Assembly: GCA_016932095.1 (NCBI GenBank) | Contig: JAFGDN010000013.1 | Location: forward strand, 1-32,202 | Length of the DNA: 32,202 nt | Origin: Sedimentisphaerales bacterium | Lineage (GTDB): Bacteria; Planctomycetota; Phycisphaerae; Sedimentisphaerales; Anaerobacaceae | Direction of reading: 5' to 3' | Part shown: piece by piece, positions 1-10,400 of the stretch | Numbering within the stretch: the first letter of the stretch is position 1 | Layout: the number at the start of each line of letters is the position of its first letter | The notes under the pieces: model-generated | Seen by the model: only the letters and a program-made list of their open reading frames with translations | Databases searched by the model: none | Told to the model about the DNA's origin: nothing | Made by a program: the position numbers and the translations under genes

Positions 1-1
1 A

Positions 2-445
2 AATTACGGCGGCGAAGCTGCTTATACCCCCGCACTCGGTTCCGAAGTCAAAAAAGACGACGGCTCTGCCGTCAAATGGCAGCAGTATATTTCTGAGTTC
101 TCCGAAATTGACTTTTTCTCAGTCGATTTCCTTAAGCTCGAACCAGGCCAGGAAGACGTCCTCTGCTACGCCGCCTGCTGGCTCGATTGCGACGCTGATA
201 AAGAAGTTGACCTGCGCATCGGCTCTGACGACGGCTACAAGCTCTGGGTCAATCATAAAGAGGTCGGCATCGCCCACGAATACCGTTCAATGGAAATGGA
301 CCAGGAAACATACAAGGTCAAGCTCAACAAGGGCAAAAACCTCATCCTGCTTAAGGTTGACCAGGACTACGGCGAATTCGAGTTTATGCTTCGCGTGGCC
401 ACAGCCGAAGGCAAGGAAGTGCCCGGTATAACGGTCTGGAATTAA
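2..445 (+). CDS. C-terminal part of a secreted PA14-like / beta-sandwich protein (5' end outside window)
   Basis: An open frame enters from the left edge and runs 147 residues to TAA at 443-445. The visible part contains DLRIGSDDGYKLWVNHKEV followed by LNKGKNLILLKVDQDYGEF. This pattern (a 'GSDDG..lWvN' strand pair, then 'L..G.N.illKv') is typical of PA14-like or related beta-sandwich domains that bind glycans or sit on secreted enzymes of planctomycetes. The frame has the GC-rich third positions of the neighbouring aro genes. A hairpin with a T run follows 17 bases after the stop. The N-terminal domains are not visible, so the enzyme or protein type is unknown; assignment to the PA14 group is by motif only. 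Confidence 0.75.
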   Translation, partial: NYGGEAAYTPALGSEVKKDDGSAVKWQQYISEFSEIDFFSVDFLKLEPGQEDVLCYAACWLDCDADKEVDLRIGSDDGYKLWVNHKEVGIAHEYRSMEMDQETYKVKLNKGKNLILLKVDQDYGEFEFMLRVATAEGKEVPGITVWN

Positions 446-461
446 AACTAAACGCTAATAT

Positions 462-502
462 TACCCGGCGGTCCGCCTCATACCGGCCCGGCGGGTATTT
501 TT
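462..502 (+). terminator. Probable Rho-independent terminator after the PA14-like gene
   Basis: The arms TACCCG (462-467) and CGGGTA (492-497) can pair. The 24-base GC-rich loop contains further pairing potential, and the right arm runs straight into TTTTT. It lies between the upstream stop codon and the aroA start, so aroA probably has its own promoter. The outer stem is only 6 bp, so the call is moderate. Confidence 0.5.
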
Positions 503-551
503 CTGTCTGTTGTTTTCAAACCGCAGGCAATCTGTTAAAATATCACCGATT

Positions 552-1829
552 ATGAAGTTAATTGCAGGTAAATCACGGTTAAACGGGTCGGTTACAATAC
601 CCGCGTCGAAATCACACACGATTCGCGCGGTCGCAATCGCATCTTTGGCGCAGGGCGAAAGCTCCATACGCAATCCCCTAAACTCCGGCGACACCCTTTC
701 GGCTGTAGGTTGCTATCGCGCCCTCGGCGCCCGAATAGATACCTTTGAAAACTCCTGCTGGAAGGTCACGGGCACGGCAGGATGCATCCATACGCCCAGA
801 GAGGCCATACACGTAGGAAATTCCGGCACAACACTCCGGCTGGCGATGGGCTCTGCCGCCCTTGCGCCGGCCGGGCAGACAATAACTTTCACGGGCGACG
901 AGCAAACCACATCCAGACCCATAGGTCCATTGATGCGAGCCCTCGAAGACCTCGGCGCTAAATGCATTAGTATCGCCAACAACGAAAGGGCGCCGGTGGC
1001 AATAACAGGCCGGCTCAAAGGCGGTAAAACCTCAATCGAGGCCTTCAGCAGCCAGTACCTCTCATCGCTGCTTTTATGCACGCCGCTGGCGGAAAAAGAC
1101 AGCATTATCGACGTCCCGCTTCTTAATGAGCCGGGTTACGCAAAAATTACCGTTGACTGGCTCAAAAAACAAAAAATCGAACTTGAAAAACGGGGCCTTC
1201 GCCATTTCAAAATAAAAGGCGGCCAGGGCTACAAGGCGTTCGACGAGCAAGTCCTCGCCGACTTCTCAAGCGCGACGTTTTTTTTATGCGCAGCAGCCCT
1301 CATTGGCGACGAGGTAACGCTCCAGGGCCTGGATTTCGCCGACAGCCAGCCCGACAAGGCCGTTGTCGATTATCTCAAAGCTATGGGCGCTGATGTAACA
1401 GCGGGCAAAAAATCGGTTACCGTAAGGGCCAGACCCCTTAAAGGCATCGAAATAGATATGAATACAACGCCGGATGCGCTTCCCGCTATGGCCGTTGTCG
1501 CGGCCTTTGCCGAGGGAACCACCCGGCTCGTAAACGTCCCTCAGGCCAGGACCAAGGAAACAGACAGAATCAAATGTATGGCCGAAGAGCTTTACAAGCT
1601 CGGCGTCGCAGTCGATGAATTACCCGATGGCTTGATTATACGAAACAGTAAACCCAGGAAAGCCAGGATTAACGGCAGGGGCGACCATCGTATTGTGATG
1701 GCGTTATCCATCGCTGGTATGGCGATGGACGGCCACACCACCATCGATACCGCCGAGGCGATGAACGTTACTTTTCCGGAATACGTTAATCTGATGAAAA
1801 GCATCGGTGCAGATTTAGAGCTTAGGTAA
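552..1829 (+). CDS. aroA: 3-phosphoshikimate 1-carboxyvinyltransferase (EPSP synthase)
   Basis: The enzyme transfers the enolpyruvyl group of phosphoenolpyruvate to shikimate 3-phosphate, the penultimate step of the shikimate pathway in the cytoplasm. The 425-residue product has the family length (about 420-440). Visible motifs are the N-terminal substrate-binding PASKSHTIR (about 17-25), GNSGTTLR (89-96), the QARTKETDRIK segment (about 330-340) and GDHRIVMALS (about 377-386). I start at ATG 552, where the homologous segment MKLIAGKSRLNGS begins. The longer frame from 510 adds 14 residues without family similarity and has no clear Shine-Dalgarno. The stop codon at 1827-1829 overlaps the ribosome site of aroC, so the two genes are almost certainly one transcript and probably translationally coupled. 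Confidence 0.96.
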   Translation: MKLIAGKSRLNGSVTIPASKSHTIRAVAIASLAQGESSIRNPLNSGDTLSAVGCYRALGARIDTFENSCWKVTGTAGCIHTPREAIHVGNSGTTLRLAMGSAALAPAGQTITFTGDEQTTSRPIGPLMRALEDLGAKCISIANNERAPVAITGRLKGGKTSIEAFSSQYLSSLLLCTPLAEKDSIIDVPLLNEPGYAKITVDWLKKQKIELEKRGLRHFKIKGGQGYKAFDEQVLADFSSATFFLCAAALIGDEVTLQGLDFADSQPDKAVVDYLKAMGADVTAGKKSVTVRARPLKGIEIDMNTTPDALPAMAVVAAFAEGTTRLVNVPQARTKETDRIKCMAEELYKLGVAVDELPDGLIIRNSKPRKARINGRGDHRIVMALSIAGMAMDGHTTIDTAEAMNVTFPEYVNLMKSIGADLELR

Positions 1830-1833
1830 GGAG
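1828..1833 (+). promoter_or_regulatory. Shine-Dalgarno of aroC overlapping the aroA stop
   Basis: AAGGAG begins inside the aroA stop codon and sits 6 bases before the aroC ATG at 1840. It fixes the aroC start and suggests coupling of aroC translation to termination on aroA. Confidence 0.75.
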
Positions 1834-1839
1834 TTCAAG

Positions 1840-3174
1840 ATGATAGGTTGCCACATTGGAAGAATGTTCCAGGTTACAGTAGCGGGCGGCTCATATCAGG
1901 AGGGCCTTACGGCTGTTGTCCAGGGCCATCCACCAGGAATGTTGCTGAACGAGCAGGAAATCTATGGCGACCTGCTGCTGCGAAAGCCCGGCGCGGATGA
2001 GCTATCAAGCCCCCGAAAAGAGCCGGATTTGCCGATTATATACTCGGGGCTTAACGCCGCTGACACAATCGAGGGAGCGGGCAACACCAACCATACCAAC
2101 GGCACACCGCTTACGATTCTGATACCGAATCTCGACAGGCACTTTATTCATATTAAGCAGTATCAGGACACCAACCGCACGCCGAGACCCGGCCACGCAT
2201 CCTGGGCGTCATTTGTCAAATACGGCCCCGACGACGATTCAATCGGCGCCGGAATCTTCAGCGGCAGATACACCTCAACTATCGTTGCCGCCGGTTACGT
2301 TGCCAAAAAAGTGCTCAGAAAATGCGGCATCAGGGTCTTCGCTTATGTCAAGGAAATCGCCGGCGTCAAATGCCCCGAAATTGACCACGAAATGGCCTTT
2401 CAATGCACTGAAAACTATAAAAAAATGCGTTGCGACCTTGACCCGTTTTACCAGGAAATCTACGTCAAAGGCCGGGTCAATATGGATATGCGATTCCTCG
2501 AAAAAGCGGCTGTTTTCGCCCAAATCGAGAAAGAAATCGACGCCATCCGCGACAAGGCCCCAAAAATGAGCGAAGGCGGGATAAAAGACAAATACGGCGT
2601 TCACCATATCGTAAACTGCCCCAATATAGACGCCGCACAGGCAATGACCGAGGCCTGTAGTAAAATCTCAGCCGGCGGCGATTCAGCGGGCGGATTGGTT
2701 GAAGTTGTCGCATTAGGCGTGCCCACTGGCCTGGGTGAACCCGTCTTTTACAAGCTCGACGCCGAATTAGGCAAGATGCTCGGTATCGGTGCCGTCAAGG
2801 CCGTAGAGGTCGGCGCGGGTTTGAACGTCAAAGATATGACCGGCAGTCAGGATAACGACCAGATGCACTCCGAGAACGGCAAAGTTGTCTTTGATTCAAA
2901 TAACGCCGGCGGTATTACGGGAGGCCTCTCAACCGGCCAGCCCATTATCGTTCGCCTGGCCGTCAAGCCCACGCCGACTATCGCAAAACCACAGCATACG
3001 ATTGACAAATACACGCTCGAAAACAAGCAATTAGCCGCTATAACCAGGCGCGACCCGACTATCACCGCCCGTATCTGGCCCGTCGCCGAAAACTACACCG
3101 CAATCGTCCTGCTCGACCACCTCCTCGCCCATTTCGGCTATCAGCGCCTCAAGGAGAAATTTTATCAAAGGTAA
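1840..3174 (+). CDS. aroC: Divergent chorismate synthase (AroC family) with altered active-site motifs
   Basis: Chorismate synthase converts EPSP to chorismate using reduced FMN. The family is clear from RPGHA (116-120), GVPTGLGEPVFYKLDAEL (about 293-310), NNAGGITGGLSTGQPI (about 354-369), VKPTPTI (375-381) and the end motif RRDP...WPVAENYTAIVLLDHLL. Its position directly after aroA agrees. At 444 residues it is longer than the usual 350-400, with extra sequence between about 185 and 275. Several normally invariant residues differ. The N-terminal FGESHG motif, whose His takes part in catalysis, reads AGGSYQ (Tyr19). The GRSSARET motif reads GIFSGRYT, losing Arg and Glu. RHDPC reads RRDPT. The second catalytic His (in RPGHA) and the late Asp are kept. 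It may be a working variant of this lineage or an enzyme with changed chemistry. Confidence 0.85.
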   Translation: MIGCHIGRMFQVTVAGGSYQEGLTAVVQGHPPGMLLNEQEIYGDLLLRKPGADELSSPRKEPDLPIIYSGLNAADTIEGAGNTNHTNGTPLTILIPNLDRHFIHIKQYQDTNRTPRPGHASWASFVKYGPDDDSIGAGIFSGRYTSTIVAAGYVAKKVLRKCGIRVFAYVKEIAGVKCPEIDHEMAFQCTENYKKMRCDLDPFYQEIYVKGRVNMDMRFLEKAAVFAQIEKEIDAIRDKAPKMSEGGIKDKYGVHHIVNCPNIDAAQAMTEACSKISAGGDSAGGLVEVVALGVPTGLGEPVFYKLDAELGKMLGIGAVKAVEVGAGLNVKDMTGSQDNDQMHSENGKVVFDSNNAGGITGGLSTGQPIIVRLAVKPTPTIAKPQHTIDKYTLENKQLAAITRRDPTITARIWPVAENYTAIVLLDHLLAHFGYQRLKEKFYQR

Positions 3175-3330
3175 GTAAGCATGAACACACCCACAAACCG
3201 GTCGGCAAAACCATCCTCGTTAAATCAAAGAGGTCCCCAGTTTAAAATCTCGCATCCGCCGTAGGTGATGAGTTCAAAAAAAAGAAATCTTTATCAAACC
3301 AACTCCTAAACTAAAGAAAAGGAGGTCAAA

Positions 3331-4350
3331 ATGTTTACGAGAACCTCATTTGCGATTTTGGCGTTGATTATCCTCGTCGTGATTACGTCCGTCACTGCAA
3401 AAGCCGATTTTGTCAAGGCATGGGGAGGCAATGATGAGGGTCAGTGCGATGTCCCCGAGCCAAATGCCGGTTTTGTATCCATCGCGGCGGGCTACCTTCA
3501 CAGCTTAGGGCTGAAGTCAAATGGCTCTATTGTGGCCTGGGGATATAATGACTATGGCCAGTGTTCAGTCCCTGAGCCCAATACGGATTTTGTGGCCGTT
3601 GCCGCGGGCTACCTTCACAGCTTAGGGTTGAAATCAAATGGTTCTATTGTGGCCTGTGGCAGCAATAGCTCTAGTCAGTGTAATGTGCCTGAACCTAATG
3701 CGAATTTTACAGCTATCTCAGCGGGTGAGTATCACAGTTTGGGTCTGAAATCAAACGGCTCTATTGTGGCCTAGGGCAACAACAATTTCGGACAATGTAA
3801 TGTCCCTGAGCCAAATGCCAGTTTTATATCCGTCGCTGCGGGTTATCTCCACAGCTTAGGGCTGAAATCGGACGGTTCTATTGCGGCCTGGGGATACAAT
3901 AGCTCAGGTCAGTGCAATGTCCCTGAACCAAATACAGATTTTGTGGCTGTTGCGGCGGGCGAGTATCACAGTTTAGGGCTAAAGCAGAATGGTTCTATTG
4001 TCATCTGGGGCCATCCTGGCGCAGGAAGTGTTCCTGAGCCGAATACGGATTTTACGGCTATCTCAGTAAATCGAGCCCACAGTTTAGGGCTGAAATCGGA
4101 CGGCTCTATTGTCGCCTGGGGTAACAACGATATTGGCCAGTGTAATATCCCCGAACCAAATACGGGTTTTGTCGCCGTTGCGGCAGGCGGATATTTCAGT
4201 TTAGCCATTGTTCGGCGTTGTGACTATGAACTCTCCGGCGATTTGAACGCCGATTGCATAGTCGATTTTTATGACTTTGCGAAAATGGCTTCAAACTGGC
4301 TGATTGATTGCTATGCCGAGCCGGATAACCCGCAATGCGTGCCTAAATAG
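3331..4350 (+). pseudogene. Secreted RCC1-like seven-repeat protein with dockerin-like tail, interrupted by an in-frame TAG
   Basis: A strong Shine-Dalgarno (AAAGGAGG, ending about 6 bases before the ATG) precedes a signal peptide (residues 1-25, ...VTAKA). Seven RCC1-type repeats of about 38 residues follow, each like WGYNDYGQCSVPEPN...HSLGLKSNGSIVA. RCC1 repeats fold into beta-propellers. The reading frame is open from 3331 to 4350 except for one TAG at 3772-3774. That TAG stands exactly where the conserved Trp (TGG) starts repeat 4, so one base change explains it. Repeat 3 has the same Trp changed to Cys (TGT at 3655-3657). After the repeats comes GDLNADCIVDFYDFAKMASNWL split as a single dockerin-like motif near the C-terminus. 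TAG also ends this gene and the big protease gene, so codon reassignment is unlikely. It is a recent pseudogene, a truncated 147-residue product, or a base-calling error. Confidence 0.85.
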
Positions 4351-4365
4351 CCCCGGTCACAGCGC

Positions 4366-4406
4366 AAATAAAAAGGCCCCGTTTTTTACCGGAGCCTTTT
4401 ATTTTT
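4366..4406. terminator. Bidirectional Rho-independent terminator between convergent genes
   Basis: The arms AAAAGGCCCCG (4371-4381) and CGGAGCCTTTT (4390-4400) pair with one mismatch around an 8-base loop. The + strand continues into ATTTTT. The - strand reads a matching T-rich run from the AAATAAAAA before the left arm. It serves both the RCC1-like gene (+) and the protease gene (-), which converge here. Confidence 0.85.
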
Positions 4407-4427
4407 CTACTGAATTTTAACTGCACA

Positions 4428-7400
4428 CTACAATCCGGGAACACCTTTAGGGCCAATTGTATGTGTCTGCGAGCAGGCCTGGTTGCCTGCTTCGTCCCTG
4501 ACGCAAACCCTCCAGTTCAATTCCCTGCCTGTGCCGAAGGACTGGTTCACGTAAACGTCATAGACAATATTGGTGCCGTCGTAAGTCAGCCGCCAGCCCG
4601 TATAATCCCCTTCACTATATACCACGTTACTCAAGGAAACCGGTGTGCCTACGAGAATCGGACGCTGCGCTGCTGGTATCTTATTGTCGCTGTTCAAGCT
4701 GCTGTCGTCTGTGCATACGAACCTGACCTCTATGGGGCCGCCGCTGTCGTCAACAACGCCCGAAACGTTAACCACTACCTTGTGCCACCAGTTATTCCCG
4801 AACCACCAGTAGAATTGAACGCTGCTGGTGTTCGTGTCGGGGGTACTGAGGGTGTTTACATCAGGTAAAATTATTATCACAGGCGGCGTCGGCGGAGTAA
4901 TGTCGGCGTTGCCTATGCCGGTTACGCACACCGTGTTAGACCATCCCGTAGCGTTGTTGGAGTCATCGCGGGCCCTCACCCTGTAGCAATACTCGTAGCC
5001 GGCTTGCAGGCCGATGTCCGTGAACATCGGGTTTGTCTGCCAGTCGCTGTCGGTTCCGCCGGGGTTGCCCGTTGTTTCCTCGAACTGATACTGGATCTGG
5101 CCTCCGCTGTCGTCGCTGGCTAATTTCGCAATCATTGAAATCGACGTAAGCGACGCAATATTGGGCTCAACCTGCCACTGCATCGGGTCCGGCTCAGGCG
5201 GCGTTGTGTCTTCGCCGATGGAAATCCTTTCTCCAAACAGCCAGCAGTCCGAGAACTCATCCAAATCGTACTCATCCATCTCCAGCCAGGACAACGCAAA
5301 ATGAGCGAAATCCTCAAATGCCACAATGCCGTCGCCGTTGTAATCAAACAACAGGCATCCTCCGACCAGCGGATAATGATAACCCATATCGACGATACCG
5401 CTGTCTTTTACGTTATCCGTCCGCGTCGTATATGTGCTCAGGCCGAACTTGCTTACAAGGTCGGCGCCCGCGTCAACGCAGGGGCTTGTTATAGATTGCC
5501 CCGCTGCGACTTGGCTGAGGTGATAGTTATTTGCGTCAGCGCTAACAAACCGCGGATTTGCGCTTATGACGTTGGCATCCACGTTCAGGACGCAGCCCGG
5601 GTCGTATGATATCGAGCCGGCAATCTGGTTCACATCACTGTGATTTACATCCACTACGGACGGATTCTCCGCGATGCCGACCGTTATCTCCTTGCCTACT
5701 ATAGCGGAATTGCCCCAGATAATGCTGTTCAGAACGTTTGTGTAATTGCCGTAAGCGCAATACAGGCCGCCGCCCCTTCCGCCGGGCGAGCTGTTGCCCG
5801 TTATTGTGCAGTTGACAATGTTGGCGTCGCTGTGCCATACAGCCGCAATACCGGCGCCGCCGAGTAATCCCCTGTTTTTGGTAATCAGGCAGTTCTTGAC
5901 GAAGACAGAGTTATTCTGGTCCGGCTCACCGCCGTCAACCAGCCGGCTGGAGGCATAAATACCGCCGGCGTGGCCCAGCGAATTGTTGTCGGCTATAACA
6001 GTGTCGATAATATCGACAGTCGCTCCGAATATGGCTATGGCTCCGCCAACGCTGCCGGCGGCGTTTGCGTCGTTGCCTGTAAAGATGTTTCTGTTGACTT
6101 CACCCCATCCGCCGTTGACAAGCAGTCCGCCGCCGTGGATGGCCCTGTTGGATGACACGTTACTGTCCGAGATTTCGATATCCGACCGTGACGAGAAGAC
6201 GCCGCCGCCAACGTCCGCGAGGTTTCTGCTGAATATGCAGTCCCGCAACGCAGCCGTCGCGCCGTCTTCTAATGCCAACGCCCCGCCGAAGCTGACAAAT
6301 CCGTCGCTGACGGCCGGCAGCTTGCAGGGGTCGGCGACATTGTCGGCAAATACGCAATTATTGAACGTGGCGGAACTGCCCGTCGCCATATAAATGGCCC
6401 CGCCCAAAGTATCTATTCTGTAATTTACAGTCGGTTCTTGTCTTAAGTTGGGAAGCCAGCCATTCTGGCCTGTGATTCCATTTAGACCACCGTTACTGCG
6501 GTTGTTTATAAAGGAACATTTCTCAAATTTCGGTGCGCTGTCTCTGTCGATAAAAACCGCGCCGCCGAGACCGCTGTGGTCTTTCGGTAAGCGGCCATAG
6601 CCATCGTAGTATCCTGAAACTGGTTCCCATATAACGTTAGCACTTTCAGGGTAATACCAGCCGCCGCCTTTTCCACCTCGTCCATAAACCGGTTCGCCGC
6701 CCCCATTTCCGCCGTCGCCGCCATCGCCGCCAATCGCTCTGTTGTTGGAGAGGGTGCAATTGATAAAGGTCGGATTGCTTGGGCTACTCAAAAAGTCCCA
6801 TCCATAGTAAGTGTTGCTGATGTAAACGGCCCCGCCATACGCAAATCCGGGCCAGCCGCCGTTGCCGCCGACGGGATGTTCGGAGACCCCGGTCGCCTCA
6901 TTTACCTCGGTGCTGCCGTCAGCCCCGTTTCCGCCGTCGCCGCCCTCAAAATAGCAATCATCTATGACGCAATTTATAATCGTCGGCGAGGCGCCGTACT
7001 GGCATTGCACGCCCATTGCATAATACGACCCGCCGCTTACCCCGTCGTAGTGAGGATTGTCTTCGTCGTCAGGTTCGCCGTCTATTCCATCGCCCCCATA
7101 GGCATTGAACCCCCTTATTGTAATTCCCTGCAGTCGTGTAAGCGGACCGACCTGGAAGAACCTCAATGCGGCACCTACTGTCGCTTCCTGACCTGAGTCC
7201 TGTTCGATAACGGTTGCTGCGACCACGGCCGGGTCGTATGGGTCAACGCTTGTTATCGTTATATCCTTTCCCCATATTTCAAAGCCGGCCTGCGTGTAGT
7301 AGGACTGTGGAGAAGGCATAATCTGAATTATATCCCTAGGTTGTGCCTGGTCTATGGCCGCCTGAATCGTCGGATAAGCGGAGCTGGCGCCGACGTTAAG

Positions 7401-10400
7401 AATTCTGGGCCTGTAAAACGTGACCGTAACCTGCCTGTGCCCGTCCATTCTCACGGTGTTCCGATTCGCTTCAGAATAATCGTTATCGGTTCCTTCCCAT
7501 ATAACTAGGTCAGCGGAATTATTGGGCACGGCAACGAGTGTAACACGGTCGCCCGGGAACTGAAGCGTCCGGCCTGAAGGCGTAACCGTGCCGTCGCCGA
7601 TGATAATAACGTCCAGGTAATACTTGCCGTCCGGCTCGAACGCGACTATGACCGTCCTGTCGGAATCCATAGTAACTGTATTATTCGGCTCAGTTGACGC
7701 GTCGTCGTCGGCGCCCGTCCATCTCATAACACGGAAATTCGGGTCGGCCTCGGCCATAAGCTGAACAACCATGCCCGGTGTCACATCGCGAGTGGCGGGA
7801 ACAGCCCTGGCTGTAATCGTAAACGGGTCGTTGCCGTCTCCCGTCGCGATTATATTGCCGTCGGGAGGAAAGCCCCCCGATGTCTCTACGGCGATGGTCA
7901 ACTGGAACTGGTGGAACGCGACCCTGACTACCTTATCTGAATTCATAGTAACGGTATTATTCACGTCGGTGGATGCGTCGTTATCAGTCCCTGACCAGTT
8001 CAATATCTTAAAGCCAACGTCTGCGAGCGCCTGTAATGAAACGACGGCTCCGGCGCTGACGAACCGGCTGTCGGGGGCCTCGATGATAAACGGGTCGCTG
8101 CCGCCGAGCTGCGCGATTAACTGTCCGCCCGTTTCATCGACGACCTCGATAGTAAGCAGATACTGCGACACTTCGGCGGCTTTTGCGTAATGATAGCCCA
8201 AATCAACGATGCCAACATCGCCGACCTGGTCGGTTCTTGTCGTTAAGCCGTCCAAGCCGAGAGCAACAGCAGTGTTATTACCCGCGTCCAGACAGGGGCT
8301 GTTTTCCACCTGCCCCGCCGCGGTCTGGCTTAAATAGTATGCCGTTTCATCGAGATAGGGGCTGATGAACAGCGGGTCATCGTCAAAGCTGGTGGAATAC
8401 CACCATAAAAATTCCGGCTCTTCGGTAAAAATAGCCCACGGGCCGCCCTCAATGTCGCTGTAATCGACATCAACGTAAGCGATTGGGTAATACGGGTCGC
8501 TTCCGCGAGGGCTTCCTGCCGCTATTTGAGGGCCGTAAGCGGCGTAGTTACCCCAGACGATACTATTAATCACCTCGACGTAGGCGTAACCCTCTTTGCA
8601 GCTTATACCGCCGCCGGCGCCGGTCGAAAAATCAGCGGTGAAATTGTCGGCCACCGTGCAGTTGGTCAACTGTGTCCAGGCCCCTAATTTGCAGGCAAGG
8701 CCGCCGCCTTCCTCAGAAGCGCTGTTGTCGGTAATCAGACAGTTCGTTAATTCAAGCGGCGATGAGGCCCAACCTTCTGTAAAGATGCCGCCGCCGTAGT
8801 CGCCGTTTGCAAAGTTGTCTTTGAGAGAGGTGTTGACAATAAGACCTGATGTATTCCGCAGAGCAATACCACCGCCGACGCCGCCCTGAAGTGTCCCCTC
8901 GTTTAACCTTGCGGTATTACCGGTTATGTTACAATCGAGCAGGTCTAGTGTAGAGTCAAGGCAGCTTATCGCGCCGCCCTGAGTGGCCTGGTTTCCTACG
9001 AAGGTATCGGCCTCTACAGTTAAATTCCCGAACCAGATGTTTATGCCTCCGCCGCCGCCATCGCCGTCGCCGCCGCCGGCGTTATTGCTGGTGAAACGTG
9101 AGTTGTAGAGTGTGGTATAAGATTTAGTAAAAGGGGAACCTGAACTGTCAAGGCCGCCTCCGGTGTAATAGGATATGTTGCCGTTGAAATTACAGTCGGT
9201 CAGGGTCAATGTCCCGAATTCCTGGCGTAGTCCGCCGCCGAACACGGTTGCTGAGTTATTGGTGAAGTTGGTAGTGCTGATGTTCAGGTTGACGGGGCTT
9301 GAATAAAATGCACCGCCGCCCTCGCCGTTTCCCCAAAATCCTTCATAACCGTTATCGCCGGGCGTTGTTCCGTCGCCACCTTCGCCGCCCTGACCTCGAA
9401 GTGCATTGCTGTCAAAAAACGCGTTGCAACCTATAAAGGTGCAGCCGATGATGGTCGCATGGCTTGCCTGTTCTACATAAATACCTCCGCCCTTGATAGA
9501 GGTAATATCGCCGCCGTTGCCTCCGTTGGCGCCATCCTGGCCTTCGTCGCCATCGCCGCCGTCGCCGCCGTTGCCGGCGACTGCGCCCTGACGAACGTAA
9601 TTGGAAATAAACCGGCAATCCTTGATAACCGGATTACTGCCCGGGCTGACGTATATTCCGCCTCCAAGCGCAGGACCCGAGTTACCGCCTCTGCCGCCGT
9701 TTTGTGGTTCTTTTGCTTCCGTTTGCGTTTCTGGATCAGCAGCAGAGCCGTCATTGCCGTCTCCGGCGTCCTGGCCGTTGCCGCCTATGGCAAAGCAATC
9801 CCTTATTATACATTTATAAATCGTCGGACTTGACGGTGTGCCGCCTTGGTCGGGGTCGGAGCCGATAAGTATTCCTCCGCCTGCGCCCGCCAAGCCGTCA
9901 TTGCCGTCGTAGGCGTCCAGCGGTTCGTCCGGCATTGGCGGCCAGGCCTGGCCGGTTGCACGACCGTTTATTATGGTCAATCCGGCCAAAATACTTGTCG
10001 GTCCTTCGCCGCTGTTGAAAACAAAACCGCGTGCAGCCCACCAAGGCGGAGTCGGAAGGGTATTGCCCTGTGCGTTTATGATGGTGTTCGCCACTATATC
10101 AGGATTTTCCGGGTCGATACTTCGAACAGTTATAGCTCGGCCCATAAAGGTCAGGTTGCCTTCAAAATAGGTGCCAGGGCTTATCTCGACAATATCGCCC
10201 GTGGCTGCGTTAAAAATAGCGCTTTGAATAGTTGAATAAGGTATGGGAACGGTCAGCACCCTCGGGCCTGTCGTCAGGACAACTGATTCTTCAGTGGACC
10301 AGTCGGTCATCAAAAGGGTTAATTTATCCCTTGCCCTGCATCTAAATCTGTATCTATCTCCATTAAAAGTTAATCCCGTGCGAACAAAGGTGTCACTTGT

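Noticed and set aside
108-431. 107-codon open frame on the + strand
   Set aside because: It overlaps the PA14-like coding frame 2-445 in another frame, has a low-complexity Ser/Thr-rich translation and no ribosome site.
3181-3264. 27-residue open frame starting 6 bases after the aroC stop
   Set aside because: No recognisable protein and no proper ribosome site; the length is expected by chance.
3772-3774. TAG as a reassigned sense codon
   Set aside because: TAG also ends the RCC1-like gene (4348-4350) and the giant protease gene (4428-4430), so it is a stop codon here.
9459-9833. Long open frames on the + strand inside the giant protease gene (also at 4461, 7771 and 11400)
   Set aside because: They are antisense shadows of a GC-rich repetitive coding sequence, with Ala/Val-rich translations and no start signals.
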